From Fibrobacter sp. UWEL (lineage in GTDB: Bacteria > Fibrobacterota > Fibrobacteria > Fibrobacterales > Fibrobacteraceae), in contig NZ_FRBE01000001.1 in NCBI RefSeq assembly GCF_900142535.1, forward strand, positions 1 to 64,000: a stretch of 64,000 bases of DNA, in the 5' to 3' direction. This document shows positions 43,107 through 52,106 of the stretch, piece after piece; within the stretch, counting starts at the first letter, position 1; each line of letters starts with the position of its first letter. The position numbers and the translations under genes are program-made. The notes beneath the pieces were generated by a model. It saw nothing but the letters and a program-made list of their open reading frames with translations. It did not search any database and had not been told where the DNA came from.

Positions 43107-44147
43107 TTAATTAAAACGCTCGTAGAGGGCGTCGCGTTCCACCGGTTCTAGGCCTTCGTTCAGAATAAGGTTCTTCATTCGTTCCGGACTCATCCCAACG
43201 GGTACCTTGGCGCCGGCGGCATGAGTGATTTTTTCTTCGATGATGGTGCCGTCCAGATCGCTTGCTCCGGAGTGAAGAGCCTTCATGGCGGTTTCAATAC
43301 CCATCTGGATCCAGTATGCCTTGATGTGAGGGAAGTTGTCTAGGAACAAGCGAGCTACGGCAATCGTACGGAGAATGTCTTCCTGGGACGTCATCTCGGG
43401 TACAATATTGTGAAGGGCATTGTGCTCCGGATGATAAACCAGAGGGATGAACGCAAAGAAACCGGGAGCTTCGTCCTGCAGGTCGCGGAGCATCTTCATA
43501 TGGGCGATGCGGTGTTCCGGCTTTTCGATGTGGCCGAACAGCATGGTTGCGTTGGTGGGAATGCCAATCTTGTGGGCTGCGCGATGCACGTCCAGCCATT
43601 CTTCGCCGGTTTCCTTACCCGGGCAAATCTGATCGCGGATGTCCTGTACTAGAATTTCGGCACCGCCACCAGGAAGCGCATCAAGACCGGAGGCTTTTAG
43701 AGTTTCCATAATCTGCAGGGGCGTCTGTCCAGAGATTTTTGCAAAGTGTGCAATTTCTACGGCGGTAAATGCCTTCAGGTTCACCTTGGGGAATTCCTGA
43801 CGGAGCTTGCGGAGCATTTCGATGTAGTAATCGAAGGGATGGTCCGGATGAAGACCGCCGACAATATGGAGCTCGCGGGCTCCACCTTCAATGGCGAACG
43901 CTGCCTTGTCGCGAATAGTGGGGTAGTCCCAGTCATAAGCCGTGGGGCTATCCTTCTTGATCTTGCTGAAGGCGCAGAACTTGCAATGCAGAACACAAAC
44001 GTTGGTGTAGTTGATCTGACGGTTATTCACCCAGTAAACGGACTTCCCGTGACGACGTTCCTTTTCTGCATTGGCGCGAGCACAAAGCTCGTCCAAGGGG
44101 GCGTTCAAAAACAAATCAAGAGCTTCTTCTTCAGACATTCGAGACAT
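43107..44147 (-). CDS. mqnE: Aminofutalosine synthase (radical SAM)
   Basis: 346 residues from ATG 44147; an upstream in-frame start would add 16 residues but lacks support, and TACATT lies 6 nt before this ATG. NYTNVCVLHCKFCAF contains the C-x3-C-x2-C cluster motif of radical SAM enzymes, and LPGGGAEI plus the HRIAHMKMLRDLQDE region match MqnE rather than MqnC. It joins SAM and a chorismate-derived enolpyruvate to form 6-amino-6-deoxyfutalosine in the futalosine route to menaquinone. This fits a menaquinone-based anaerobic chain using the complex I encoded at 6.7-16.9 kb. Confidence 0.9.
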   Translation of the reverse strand: MSRMSEEEALDLFLNAPLDELCARANAEKERRHGKSVYWVNNRQINYTNVCVLHCKFCAFSKIKKDSPTAYDWDYPTIRDKAAFAIEGGARELHIVGGLHPDHPFDYYIEMLRKLRQEFPKVNLKAFTAVEIAHFAKISGQTPLQIMETLKASGLDALPGGGAEILVQDIRDQICPGKETGEEWLDVHRAAHKIGIPTNATMLFGHIEKPEHRIAHMKMLRDLQDEAPGFFAFIPLVYHPEHNALHNIVPEMTSQEDILRTIAVARLFLDNFPHIKAYWIQMGIETAMKALHSGASDLDGTIIEEKITHAAGAKVPVGMSPERMKNLILNEGLEPVERDALYERFN

Positions 44148-44253
44148 ATCCCAAATGTAGAAAATAGGTAAAGGAATGTACGTCCAGCCCTGCACTAAGT
44201 GAGTGGGAGTCTACTGTAAAGGATTGGGGGCCTGCAGTAAAAGGAAGGGGATC

Positions 44254-44283
44254 CAAGGGGAGGGAATATTTTCCCTCCCCTTG
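44254..44283. repeat. Perfect 13-bp inverted repeat
   Basis: Arm CAAGGGGAGGGAA, loop TATT, arm TTCCCTCCCCTTG. No T run follows on either strand. It lies directly beside the tRNA terminator hairpin, before the mqnE start region. Confidence 0.7.
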
Positions 44284-44291
44284 TTCCAAAC

Positions 44292-44321
44292 AAAAAGTCC
44301 AGCTAAAAAGCTGGACTTTTT
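44292..44321. terminator. Bidirectional terminator after tRNA-fMet
   Basis: 13-bp stem AAAAAGTCCAGCT/AGCTGGACTTTTT with an AAAA loop, 6 nt after the tRNA 3' end. Confidence 0.8.
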
Positions 44322-44327
44322 GTGTAG

Positions 44328-44401
<74 letters not shown>

Positions 44402-44460
44402 TCGAAGTGACTCCATATATAGAAAAACCCTCTAGCTATGTCAAGGGTTTTTGTAAAGAA

Positions 44461-45654
44461 TTATACGAACTTCTTCAGAATATGCTTGCTGGATACGAAA
44501 TAATCCACGCCGCTCAGCACCGTAACTGTGGTAATGACGCCCATTACGATGGTGGGGAAATAGCTCCAAATGTCGTTAAATCCAGGAATCAGAGCTCGCA
44601 CCGGATCAATGGCTCCTAAAAGAATTGCCACGATGCCCATTCCCTGGAGTGCGGTCTTCCACTTGCCGCTACGGCGGGCCGGCATAATCAAACCTTCACT
44701 TGCTGCAAGAGTACGTAGGGTTTCCACGCTGGATTCACGGAAGTAAATCACCGCTACCATCCACACGGGGGCATAACCCGTAGCGATAAAGCACATGAAA
44801 ATAGTCATATTGGAAATCTTGTCGCTGAACGGATCAAGATATTTACCCAAGGTACTTACTTCTCCCATTGCGCGGGCCAGTTTGCCGTCCAGAAAATCGG
44901 TAAGCATAAAGCCCAGGACCATCAGCAGGGAAAGAACTTTGAATACCAGGCTGTTGTTGCTGTAATCCAAGTCGTTGTCGTAGAAGAACACCCACAGGAA
45001 GAAGGGAGTCAACACAATGCGGCTCATGGTCAGCTGGCTTGCGATAGAAAGAGGCTTGCGGTGTGCGGGATCGCGATAGTACCAGTAGGCGTATGCTGCG
45101 GTGCTGGCGCCCATAAGCAACATGGAGGTGACCATGCAAATCTGCTGGTAGTCTTCCAGATTCAAAAGATACACCGCCATAGTGACTGTGATGGAAATGT
45201 TGCAGAGTTTGCTCCAGCGTCGCTTGCGGGGGAGTTGCTTGCCTTCGCGGAGAACGCCCAGGGAGAAAAGGGTATGGGCGATTAAACGAGCTAGCAATAA
45301 CACGCAGCCAACGGCCAGCAATTTTTCTGCAGAAGCTTCCTTCATCAAGTCGCGAACGAAAATGCTGGTCATGACCACAAAGGACAGCATTCCGTCAATG
45401 AAGTTCAGCCACAGCCTATAATAAGGCTTTTCCACTTCCTGGGAGTGAAGCTGGTAAAGGTTCACCCAGCCCATAATCATTGCCATTACAACGAAGGCGG
45501 TAGCTGTCTTTGCCATGCCTTGCCAGATAAAGACGATGACGGCAACAAAAACCAGCGCTCTTAGGACGCTCCAGATTCTAGTACGGAGTCTAACTTCTTC
45601 CTTTTGCTTTTCCGGAAGATTGAGAATGTCAGTTTGTTTTACTTCTTCACTCAT
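44461..45654 (-). CDS. CDP-alcohol phosphatidyltransferase (PgsA-like) with long membrane N-terminal extension
   Basis: 397 residues, about twice the usual PgsA length. The C-terminal half (about 200-397) has the CDP-alcohol phosphotransferase motif D-x2-D-G-x2-A-R-x8-G-x3-D-x3-D as DFLDGKLARAM...GKYLDPFSD, with the expected membrane helices. Such enzymes transfer a phosphatidyl group to glycerol-3-phosphate (PgsA) or another alcohol. The N-terminal 200 residues form about five more membrane helices not found in E. coli PgsA. Downstream of recN by 30 bp. Enzyme class is firm; the exact alcohol is inferred. Confidence 0.85.
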   Translation of the reverse strand: MSEEVKQTDILNLPEKQKEEVRLRTRIWSVLRALVFVAVIVFIWQGMAKTATAFVVMAMIMGWVNLYQLHSQEVEKPYYRLWLNFIDGMLSFVVMTSIFVRDLMKEASAEKLLAVGCVLLLARLIAHTLFSLGVLREGKQLPRKRRWSKLCNISITVTMAVYLLNLEDYQQICMVTSMLLMGASTAAYAYWYYRDPAHRKPLSIASQLTMSRIVLTPFFLWVFFYDNDLDYSNNSLVFKVLSLLMVLGFMLTDFLDGKLARAMGEVSTLGKYLDPFSDKISNMTIFMCFIATGYAPVWMVAVIYFRESSVETLRTLAASEGLIMPARRSGKWKTALQGMGIVAILLGAIDPVRALIPGFNDIWSYFPTIVMGVITTVTVLSGVDYFVSSKHILKKFV

Positions 45655-45684
45655 TTTGTAACTTCTTAGAACTTGACCTAAAAT

Positions 45685-47334
45685 CTATAAATTTTCATCA
45701 AGCAGTTGCTTGGCGTGTTCCCGAACCGTCTCGGAATCACCACCCAACATTCGGGATATTTCTGCAATACGGCCTTCTCGGTCCAATTCCACCACGGAAG
45801 TAAATGTACGTCCGTCGATTTCCTTCTTGCTGACCGCCAGCTGGTTGGCTGCACGGCTTGCAACCTGATGCAAGTGGGTGATGGTCAAAACCTGGTGGTG
45901 CTTGCCCAAGTTGCGGAGGGCTACCCCAATACTGTTGCCTACTTCGCCGCTAATACCGGAATCCACTTCGTCAAAAATCAGCAGGGGAACCTTGTCCAGT
46001 TCCGCCATGACACTCTTGATGGCTAGCAACAGACGGGAAAGTTCACCGCCGGAGACTGCCTTCTGCAAACTCTTGCGGCCTTCGCCCGGGTTGGGTGCCA
46101 GCAGGAATTCGACTCGGTCTGCGCCCAGTGATGTCAATGCCTGCTTTTCAATAGAAGTACTGAATTCTGCCTTGGGCATACCCAGTGTATGCAGGATGTC
46201 GCTAACGGCACTGTCGTAACGCTTGGCTGCTTCTGTTCTTGCCGCAGTAAGCTGACCTGCAATTTTTTCCACTTCATTCAGAGTTTTCTTGGACTGACGG
46301 CCCAGTTCTTCCAGGTCGGCATCCAGATTTTCTAGGCTGGAAAGTTCTTCCTGACGCTGTTCTGTCAGGGCAATTAATCCGGAAACATCGGTACGGTACT
46401 TGCGCTTCAGTTTCTGGATTTGTGCAATGCGACTATTTGCCTTGTCAATTTCTGCAGCGCTCATGGCTGCAGACGGACGAAGTCGTTGCAAATCCTTGCA
46501 GATACTTTCGAAGGGGTCGTAAACTTCTTCCAAAGCCTTCAAGTCTTCTTCATAATTCGGGCACTTGATTGCCAGAGAATGCATCTTGGATTGCAGAATC
46601 TGCATCTGGTCCAACAAGCCGTTCTCGCCAGCGAGCATTCCCTGGATTTCATTGAGAAGACGGTGTTCCGCTTCGCTCTTGCTTGCGCTATTGACCTTGT
46701 CTTCCAGGGCTTCTTCTTCACCTTCTTTCAAGGCGGCCTTGGAAAGTTCGTCGTACTGGAATTTCAGGAAGTCTTTTTGTGCAGCGAGATTCTTTGCTCG
46801 TTCTTCTGTCTCGGAAATCTTATTCTGGATTTCGTTCCACTGGAGCCACAGCTTGGTGTATTCTTCAAGTAACGGGCTGTTGCCTGCGTAGTCGTCCAGC
46901 ATCTTAACGTGGGTACGTGTATCGCGGAGCAATAGCTGCTCGCTCTGTCCATGCATCTGGATCAACTCTTCGCCCAGTCGCTGTAAGTCGGACAGGTTCA
47001 CCATAGAGCCGTTGACGCGGGCACGGCCCTTACCGCTTTCCGTTACTTCACGGCGGATTACCAGTTCGTCGTCCGGATCAATTCCCATATCTTCAAGAAT
47101 TTTCTGGACTTGCGGTTCTTCGCTAATATCGAAAGTCGCTTCTACAACAGCTTTCTCTTCGCCAGTGCGGACCATGGAACCTTGGGCCTTGTCGCCGCAA
47201 ACGATTCGCAGGGCACGAAGCAGTACGGACTTACCCGCACCAGTTTCACCAGTGATGGCTGTAAATCCCTTGCGGAAAGGAACTTCCGCCTGGGCAATCA
47301 AAGTAAAACCGTTAATAGAAAGTGACTTCAACAT
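45685..47334 (-). CDS. recN: DNA repair ATPase RecN
   Basis: 549 residues, SMC-like. Walker A GETGAGKSVLL near residue 30, long coiled coil about 160-370, an ABC-type signature (AVSGGELSRLLLAIK), Walker B LLIFDEVDSGISG and the switch His in TITHLHQVA. RecN holds broken DNA ends during recombinational repair. It lies between trmB (51 bp gap) and the pgsA-like gene, probably one transcript. Confidence 0.96.
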   Translation of the reverse strand: MLKSLSINGFTLIAQAEVPFRKGFTAITGETGAGKSVLLRALRIVCGDKAQGSMVRTGEEKAVVEATFDISEEPQVQKILEDMGIDPDDELVIRREVTESGKGRARVNGSMVNLSDLQRLGEELIQMHGQSEQLLLRDTRTHVKMLDDYAGNSPLLEEYTKLWLQWNEIQNKISETEERAKNLAAQKDFLKFQYDELSKAALKEGEEEALEDKVNSASKSEAEHRLLNEIQGMLAGENGLLDQMQILQSKMHSLAIKCPNYEEDLKALEEVYDPFESICKDLQRLRPSAAMSAAEIDKANSRIAQIQKLKRKYRTDVSGLIALTEQRQEELSSLENLDADLEELGRQSKKTLNEVEKIAGQLTAARTEAAKRYDSAVSDILHTLGMPKAEFSTSIEKQALTSLGADRVEFLLAPNPGEGRKSLQKAVSGGELSRLLLAIKSVMAELDKVPLLIFDEVDSGISGEVGNSIGVALRNLGKHHQVLTITHLHQVASRAANQLAVSKKEIDGRTFTSVVELDREGRIAEISRMLGGDSETVREHAKQLLDENL

Positions 47335-47385
47335 AGTGCAAATAAACTAGAAAAAATCAAGTGTCAGGAAATGACAATTAGAATT

Positions 47386-48132
47386 TTATTTCTCGAACTC
47401 CACGATGCTGCGATAAATGGGGCGGCCTTCCTTGCGGTACTTCTTTTCGAAACCGGTCATGATGCCTTCTGTAGGTTCAGCTTCATTACGAACCAGAACC
47501 TTACAGCCGGGGAAATTGTCAAACACTTCTAGGGCTACTTCGTTGTATTCCTTGTGGTCGGTACCCCAGTAGAAAATTCTCTTGCCGGGCTTCAGCACGC
47601 GAGCCACCTGTTCCAAAAAGTCGGGGCGGAGCAAGCGGTTCTTGTGGTGGCGTTCCTTGGGCCACGGATCCGGGAAATACATGTGGAATGCGTCCACGGT
47701 GTTGTCCTTTACGGCATCACGGAGGAAGTAGAACACGTCACCGCGAAGCATGCTTGCGTTTTCCAGAACGCCAGCCTTGTTCATCTTGCGCTGGGCGAAT
47801 GCTGCCCAGGTGTAGTCCCATTCGCTACCCATGATGTAATAGTCCGGGTGCTTTGCTGCATAGTCAGAAATGAAGCTGCCCTTGCCGGAACCGATTTCCA
47901 CTTCGATGTGGTCGTTATGGCCGGGGAACATGTCCTTCCAGTCAAAGTCCAACTTGTGGGGGAGTCCATCGGGTGTGGCGATGGGCTTGCGGTCTCCGTT
48001 GGTACGGAACACGTAGTGCCAGAGGCTCTTTGCGTTTTCGTCTTCCTTCAGGTCACGGAAAAATTCCGGAATGACCACTTCCTTTTCAACGGCTTCTTCG
48101 CCTTCAACGATTTCGATTTTTTCTTCACTCAT
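47386..48132 (-). CDS. trmB: tRNA (guanine-N7)-methyltransferase
   Basis: 248 residues from ATG 48132 (MSEEKIEIVEG). The SAM site VEIGSGKGSFISDYA and the TrmB signature FPDPWPKERHHKNR are clear. It forms m7G46 in tRNA variable loops. An acidic N-terminal extension of about 45 residues precedes the catalytic domain. 34 bp after the RNase Z-like gene, so probably in one operon with it. Confidence 0.95.
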   Translation of the reverse strand: MSEEKIEIVEGEEAVEKEVVIPEFFRDLKEDENAKSLWHYVFRTNGDRKPIATPDGLPHKLDFDWKDMFPGHNDHIEVEIGSGKGSFISDYAAKHPDYYIMGSEWDYTWAAFAQRKMNKAGVLENASMLRGDVFYFLRDAVKDNTVDAFHMYFPDPWPKERHHKNRLLRPDFLEQVARVLKPGKRIFYWGTDHKEYNEVALEVFDNFPGCKVLVRNEAEPTEGIMTGFEKKYRKEGRPIYRSIVEFEK

Positions 48133-48166
48133 ATTATTTACCATTCTTCATCTTTCACAATTCATT

Positions 48167-49057
48167 TTAAAGCAGGACGACAATGCGGTCCATAAACTTT
48201 TCCGGAATGCTCTTCGCGATCACGTCACGAATGTAGCGGTCCGAATACTTCATGGAAAAATGACTTAGGATAATCTTTTCGCACTTCACGCTATCGCCCA
48301 TTTCATTCAGGGCCTTCACGATGTCGTTAATGTGGCTGTGTCCCTTCTTTACGCTCATGGATTCATCTTCCGGCGAAAGGAAAGTACATTCTGTAATCAG
48401 GACCTTGGACTGGAAAACTCGATAGTTGTCCAGCAGGCTTTCTCCCATACAGTCTCCCATGAAACTGACCAGAGGGTCGTAAACTTCACGGGTGATTTCC
48501 ACCTTGTTTTTGCGATGTTCAATCAGCTCCGCCGGAGTACAATTCAGGAATTCATCCTTCAGTTTTCTTTTGTAATGGTAAAGGGTTCCGCCCATAGCGG
48601 GGATGGAATGCTTTACCTCAAAAACTTCCAGGGCAAGGTCCTTGCGGTAATCCAGGAAACGCATTTCGTTGGGACTTACCGGGACGATGTTGGGATACCT
48701 GAACTTGTTTTCGGGAACCCCTTCAAACATGGCTTCTGCGCGGATCCATTCCTTGGCGCCTTCGCAGATAAAATCCGGCATGTAGTAGATGCTGTCTCGT
48801 TCCACGCCCATCATCTTGCGAAGGCTGTGGTGACGCATGAGGCAACGGCCGTGATCCCCGTGGGCGTGCGTTAGGAATACGTGATTGATGGATGTTGCGG
48901 ATAGGGGACATTCTCCCATATCGATGCAAAAATCCAACTCGGGCATCTGTAAGTAGGTGGCAAGACCCGAAATGGAAAAGCCGGCAACGGATGTGCAGGA
49001 TGTGTCTACATGGACCTGCCTGAGGGCGTTGTGGATATGTTTATTTTCGGTTGCCAT
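48167..49057 (-). CDS. Metallo-beta-lactamase fold hydrolase, RNase Z-like
   Basis: 296 residues. The metal-binding motif is LTHAHGDHG (HxHxDH), with later His and Asp ligands in MGDCM and ILSHFSMKYSDR. The C-terminal LSHFSxRY pattern resembles the tRNase Z family, which trims tRNA 3' ends. That fits the position ahead of trmB and a tRNA lacking an encoded CCA. A related hydrolase with another substrate cannot be excluded. Confidence 0.85.
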   Translation of the reverse strand: MATENKHIHNALRQVHVDTSCTSVAGFSISGLATYLQMPELDFCIDMGECPLSATSINHVFLTHAHGDHGRCLMRHHSLRKMMGVERDSIYYMPDFICEGAKEWIRAEAMFEGVPENKFRYPNIVPVSPNEMRFLDYRKDLALEVFEVKHSIPAMGGTLYHYKRKLKDEFLNCTPAELIEHRKNKVEITREVYDPLVSFMGDCMGESLLDNYRVFQSKVLITECTFLSPEDESMSVKKGHSHINDIVKALNEMGDSVKCEKIILSHFSMKYSDRYIRDVIAKSIPEKFMDRIVVLL

Positions 49058-49101
49058 AAATGCCTTAAATTCTCGTTTTACGGGGCAAATTTAGCAAAAA
49101 A

Positions 49102-49124
49102 AAGGCCCCCTTATGGGGGACCTT
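49102..49124 (-). terminator. Terminator after the 196-residue lipoprotein gene
   Basis: AAGG-x-CCCCC pairs with GGGGG-x-CCTT around TTAT, with a long T run on the minus strand. Confidence 0.8.
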
Positions 49125-49147
49125 TTCTAAACTGAGGCAAGAAGTGC

Positions 49148-49738
49148 TTACTTTGCTCTTCTCTTCTGTTCGTCAGCGACCAACTTGTCGTAATCAGCGC
49201 AACTCATGGTTTCAATGTGGTTACCCATAGCGCGGTTACGAGTTCTTTCCTTACCCTTCTTTTCGGGGATACGGAAGCAGAAATTATAGTTGGTACCCAT
49301 ATCGGTGGGAATGCCCATCTTGAAAATACGGATTCGATCAGACTTGCTGGTGTAAATTTCGTGGTAGTCGTAGGTATTCTTGATCTTTTCCAGTCGCTTA
49401 TCCTGGTTGAACAGAATTTCGTTAGTGATAGGACCGTCCAGATAAATCGGCAGAGAGTTCTGGAAACGGAGTTCCATCTTGTCGCCACTCTTCACGATGG
49501 AAGTTTCCTGAGGCTTGATCAGGTAGCGCTGTTGAGGAACGTTTTTATAGGCCAGGGTACGAACCGTGCGGACGCCGCACATTTCGCGCATATCAGGCTG
49601 CTCCACAAAGTCGATGTCGCGGCAAATCGGGGGAAGGTTGGTAGGAACTTCCAAGTTTTCGCCATTATTAGAGCCAGCGCAGCCGGCCATGAGAGAGAGC
49701 ATTACAATGCTAGAGAGCAGCAAAATTTTAGATTTCAT
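49148..49738 (-). CDS. Lipoprotein of unknown function
   Basis: 196 residues. A signal peptide with lipobox LMAGC (Cys20) is followed by a mature domain without a family I recognise. The mature part has four Cys residues (positions near 39, 54, 151 and 183) that could form disulphides, and a basic C terminus (DEQKRRAK). No Ser-rich linker. Single gene with its own terminator. Confidence 0.82.
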   Translation of the reverse strand: MKSKILLLSSIVMLSLMAGCAGSNNGENLEVPTNLPPICRDIDFVEQPDMREMCGVRTVRTLAYKNVPQQRYLIKPQETSIVKSGDKMELRFQNSLPIYLDGPITNEILFNQDKRLEKIKNTYDYHEIYTSKSDRIRIFKMGIPTDMGTNYNFCFRIPEKKGKERTRNRAMGNHIETMSCADYDKLVADEQKRRAK

Positions 49739-49865
49739 GGTTTTAAATATACATTATAATTTGCTTATGTAAATTTTTTTTGTGCAATAATGTTTAAAAG
49801 TTTGTGGAAAAATTTGGGAAAAAACGAACTTTTGTAAACTTTACGTTACCTTCTCTTTTGTGTCC

Positions 49866-49893
49866 TTGCGCTGACAAATTAAATAGCTATAAT
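49866..49893 (+). promoter_or_regulatory. exoA promoter
   Basis: TTGCGC (49866-49871), 16 nt, TATAAT (49888-49893), 29 nt before the ATG. Confidence 0.65.
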
Positions 49894-49922
49894 TGTGCCC
49901 CGGAATTAAGATTGGGTAACAA

Positions 49923-50729
49923 ATGAATATTTACAGCTGGAATGTCAACGGCATTCGCTCTGCATTAAAGAAGGATTTTGAGGGCTGGTTTAACTCTGTT
50001 AAGCCCGATATCCTGTGCTTGCAGGAAGTTCGTGCCGAAAAGGACCAGATTCCCGAGAGCATTACCAAGGCGGAGGGATATACATCCTACTGGAATCCCT
50101 GTGCTCGCAAGAAGGGCTATAGCGGCGTTGGTGTATTGACTCAGATTGAGCCGGACCAGGTGAACTATGGCTTTGATATTGAAGAATTCGATTGTGAAGG
50201 TCGTGTACTCCAGCTGGTTTTCCCGGATTGGGTCCTGAACTGCATTTATTTCCCTAATGGGGGCTCCGGCAATGACCGACTGGATTACAAGTTGCGTTTT
50301 TACGACGCCTTCTTGGAAAATTGCAAGCGCTGGATCAGTAACGGCAAGCATGTGGTTACCGTAGGCGACTACAATACCTGCCACAAGGAAATCGATATTG
50401 CCCGTCCCAAGGAAAACGAAAACGTCAGTGGCTTCCTGCCCATTGAACGTGCCTGGATGGACAAGTATGTAGAAAACGGTTTTGTGGACAGCTTCCGCCA
50501 GCTGCATCCGGACCAGCGGGACATTTACTCCTGGTGGAGCAATCGCTTTGGCGCTCGTGCCCGCAACGTGGGGTGGCGCCTGGATTATGCATTTGTGGAT
50601 GCAGGTCTTGCTCCCAATATCGTTGCCTCCAGTATCCATACGGATGTAAAAGGCTCGGATCACTGTCCCATTAGCATCGAACTGGAACCTCCCTTCGCTC
50701 CGCTCCCGATCAAGAGAGCCGAGGCATAA
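49923..50729 (+). CDS. exoA: Exodeoxyribonuclease III (AP endonuclease)
   Basis: 268 residues of the exonuclease-endonuclease-phosphatase fold. WNVNGIRSAL and CLQEVRAEKDQIP carry the metal-binding Asn and Glu, VGDYNTCHKEID carries the Asp/Asn pair, and KGSDHCPISIEL holds the catalytic Asp-His. It cleaves DNA at abasic sites in base-excision repair. Single gene with a good promoter and a terminator at 50773. Confidence 0.95.
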   Translation: MNIYSWNVNGIRSALKKDFEGWFNSVKPDILCLQEVRAEKDQIPESITKAEGYTSYWNPCARKKGYSGVGVLTQIEPDQVNYGFDIEEFDCEGRVLQLVFPDWVLNCIYFPNGGSGNDRLDYKLRFYDAFLENCKRWISNGKHVVTVGDYNTCHKEIDIARPKENENVSGFLPIERAWMDKYVENGFVDSFRQLHPDQRDIYSWWSNRFGARARNVGWRLDYAFVDAGLAPNIVASSIHTDVKGSDHCPISIELEPPFAPLPIKRAEA

Positions 50730-50772
50730 CGGAACCCGGCGGCTAAATAAGCTAGTATTAAAGGAATATGAA

Positions 50773-50800
50773 GAAAGCCCCGCTTTAAAGCGGGACTTTC
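50773..50800 (+). terminator. Terminator-like hairpin after exoA
   Basis: GAAAG-x-CCCGCTTT pairs with AAAGCGGG-x-CTTTC; the inner 16 bp is a perfect palindrome. The T run is short. Confidence 0.65.
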
Positions 50801-50807
50801 TCCGTTA

Positions 50808-50884
50808 CCCGAAATATCTATCAAGTACGCAATCCTGAACCATCTTTCAAGTACGCGCTATCCCGAAATATCTATCAAGTACGC
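50808..50884. repeat. Three tandem 23-bp repeats
   Basis: CCCGAAATATCTATCAAGTACGC occurs at 50808-50830 and 50862-50884. A degenerate copy (CCTGAACCATCTTTCAAG...) lies at 50834-50856. The period is 26-28 bp. There is no unique spacer, so it is not CRISPR. Confidence 0.7.
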
Positions 50885-50899
50885 GTTGTGCTCCTGCGG

Positions 50900-50948
50900 G
50901 ACTCGTTAGCGACCGGAGGTTCGTATTTCGACGACGGGCTAACGAGTC
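50900..50948. repeat. 11-bp inverted repeat at the potD stop codon
   Basis: GACTCGTTAGC (50900-50910) and GCTAACGAGTC (50938-50948), 27-bp spacer. The right arm contains the potD stop codon. It may end the pot transcript, but no T run follows. Confidence 0.5.
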
Positions 50949-52000
50949 TTTACGATTGTCCAGGCTTCGTCGAAGAGTCTTGCTGCGTCTCCCGGATCCT
51001 TTAGGAATACCATACGGTCGATTTCTTCCTTGGAGGGGTTGATCACGCGGTTGTTCTTGAAGTCTTCGTCAATGACTTCCAGAGATGCCTTGTTGGGGGT
51101 AGCGTAATTGATGAACTTTGCTAGCTGGGCGCCTGTTTTCGCTTCCAGAATGTAGTTCATGAATGCGTAGGCGCCTTCCGGATTGGGAGCCTTGGCGCTT
51201 AACAGCATGGCATCAACCCACATGAAGGAGCCTTCGGTGGGAATTGCAAATTGAAGATGGGGATTTTCTTCGATGGCGGCCATTGCTTCGCCGTTAAATA
51301 CGATTGCAGCCCTGTCCATCTTGGAAAGAACCTTGTCCTTGCCACCTACGGAACCATCGAAACCCAGGAAGTGGGGATCCTTCTTTGCCTGGAGAATATA
51401 ATCCACAGCTTCGTTGATTTGCTTGGGGTCTACAGAGTTTGCGTCATAGCCTTTGGCCTGCAAAGCCATGGAAAGCATGGAACGGCTTTCTTCCAGCAGG
51501 CTGAAGTTACCCTTGGTCTGCTTGGGGTCAAACAGCATGGAGTAGCTGACCTTCATGGGATCAATGGTGCTATCATTATAGAGAATGCCGGTGGTTCCCC
51601 ACAGGTAGGGAATGGAGTAGCTGTTGGTGGGGTCGTAGCTAGGATTCCTGAACTGGTCTGCGATATTAATGCGATTGGGGACCTTGTTGGTGTCGATTGC
51701 CTGGAGAAGTCCCAGGTGGATCATCTGCTGAATCACCACGTCACTTGCAATGATCACATCGTACTGGCTGGTGCCGGATGCCTGAAGCTTACCAATCATT
51801 TCTTCCTGGGCTTCGTAAAGTTCCAGCTGGAGCTTGTAGCCTGTTTTCAACTGGAATTCTGTTAGCATTTCCGGATCAATGTACTCACTGTAAATCATTA
51901 CAGTGACCTTGGTCGGCTTTTCGGTGTTTTTTTCTTCGTTACAGCCTACGAAAAGTGCGGCTGCCAGAAGGAGGGACATTACAAGAAAAATCTTTTTCAT
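50939..52000 (-). CDS. potD: Spermidine/putrescine-binding lipoprotein
   Basis: 353 residues. A signal peptide ends in LFVGC, so this binding protein is membrane-tethered rather than free. The PotD-like fold shows VMIYSEYIDPEMLTEF, YDVIIASDVVIQQM, IPYLWGTTGILYN and INYATPNKASLE. It captures polyamines for the PotBC permease and PotA ATPase. A TATAAT (minus strand, 52025-52030) suggests an extra promoter in the 106-bp gap after potC. Confidence 0.92.
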   Translation of the reverse strand: MKKIFLVMSLLLAAALFVGCNEEKNTEKPTKVTVMIYSEYIDPEMLTEFQLKTGYKLQLELYEAQEEMIGKLQASGTSQYDVIIASDVVIQQMIHLGLLQAIDTNKVPNRINIADQFRNPSYDPTNSYSIPYLWGTTGILYNDSTIDPMKVSYSMLFDPKQTKGNFSLLEESRSMLSMALQAKGYDANSVDPKQINEAVDYILQAKKDPHFLGFDGSVGGKDKVLSKMDRAAIVFNGEAMAAIEENPHLQFAIPTEGSFMWVDAMLLSAKAPNPEGAYAFMNYILEAKTGAQLAKFINYATPNKASLEVIDEDFKNNRVINPSKEEIDRMVFLKDPGDAARLFDEAWTIVKTR

Positions 52001-52106
52001 TTATTGGCCTTTAAATGAAGGAGGATTATACTTATCAAAAAAAATACATAGAAAACCGCCTTTTTCAAAGTGAGCGGCGTCAAATAAAGCAAGTTTGTAA
52101 GATGTG

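Noticed and set aside
50808-50884. Tandem repeats as a CRISPR array
   Set aside because: Only three degenerate 23-bp copies with 3-5 bp between them and no spacers or cas genes.
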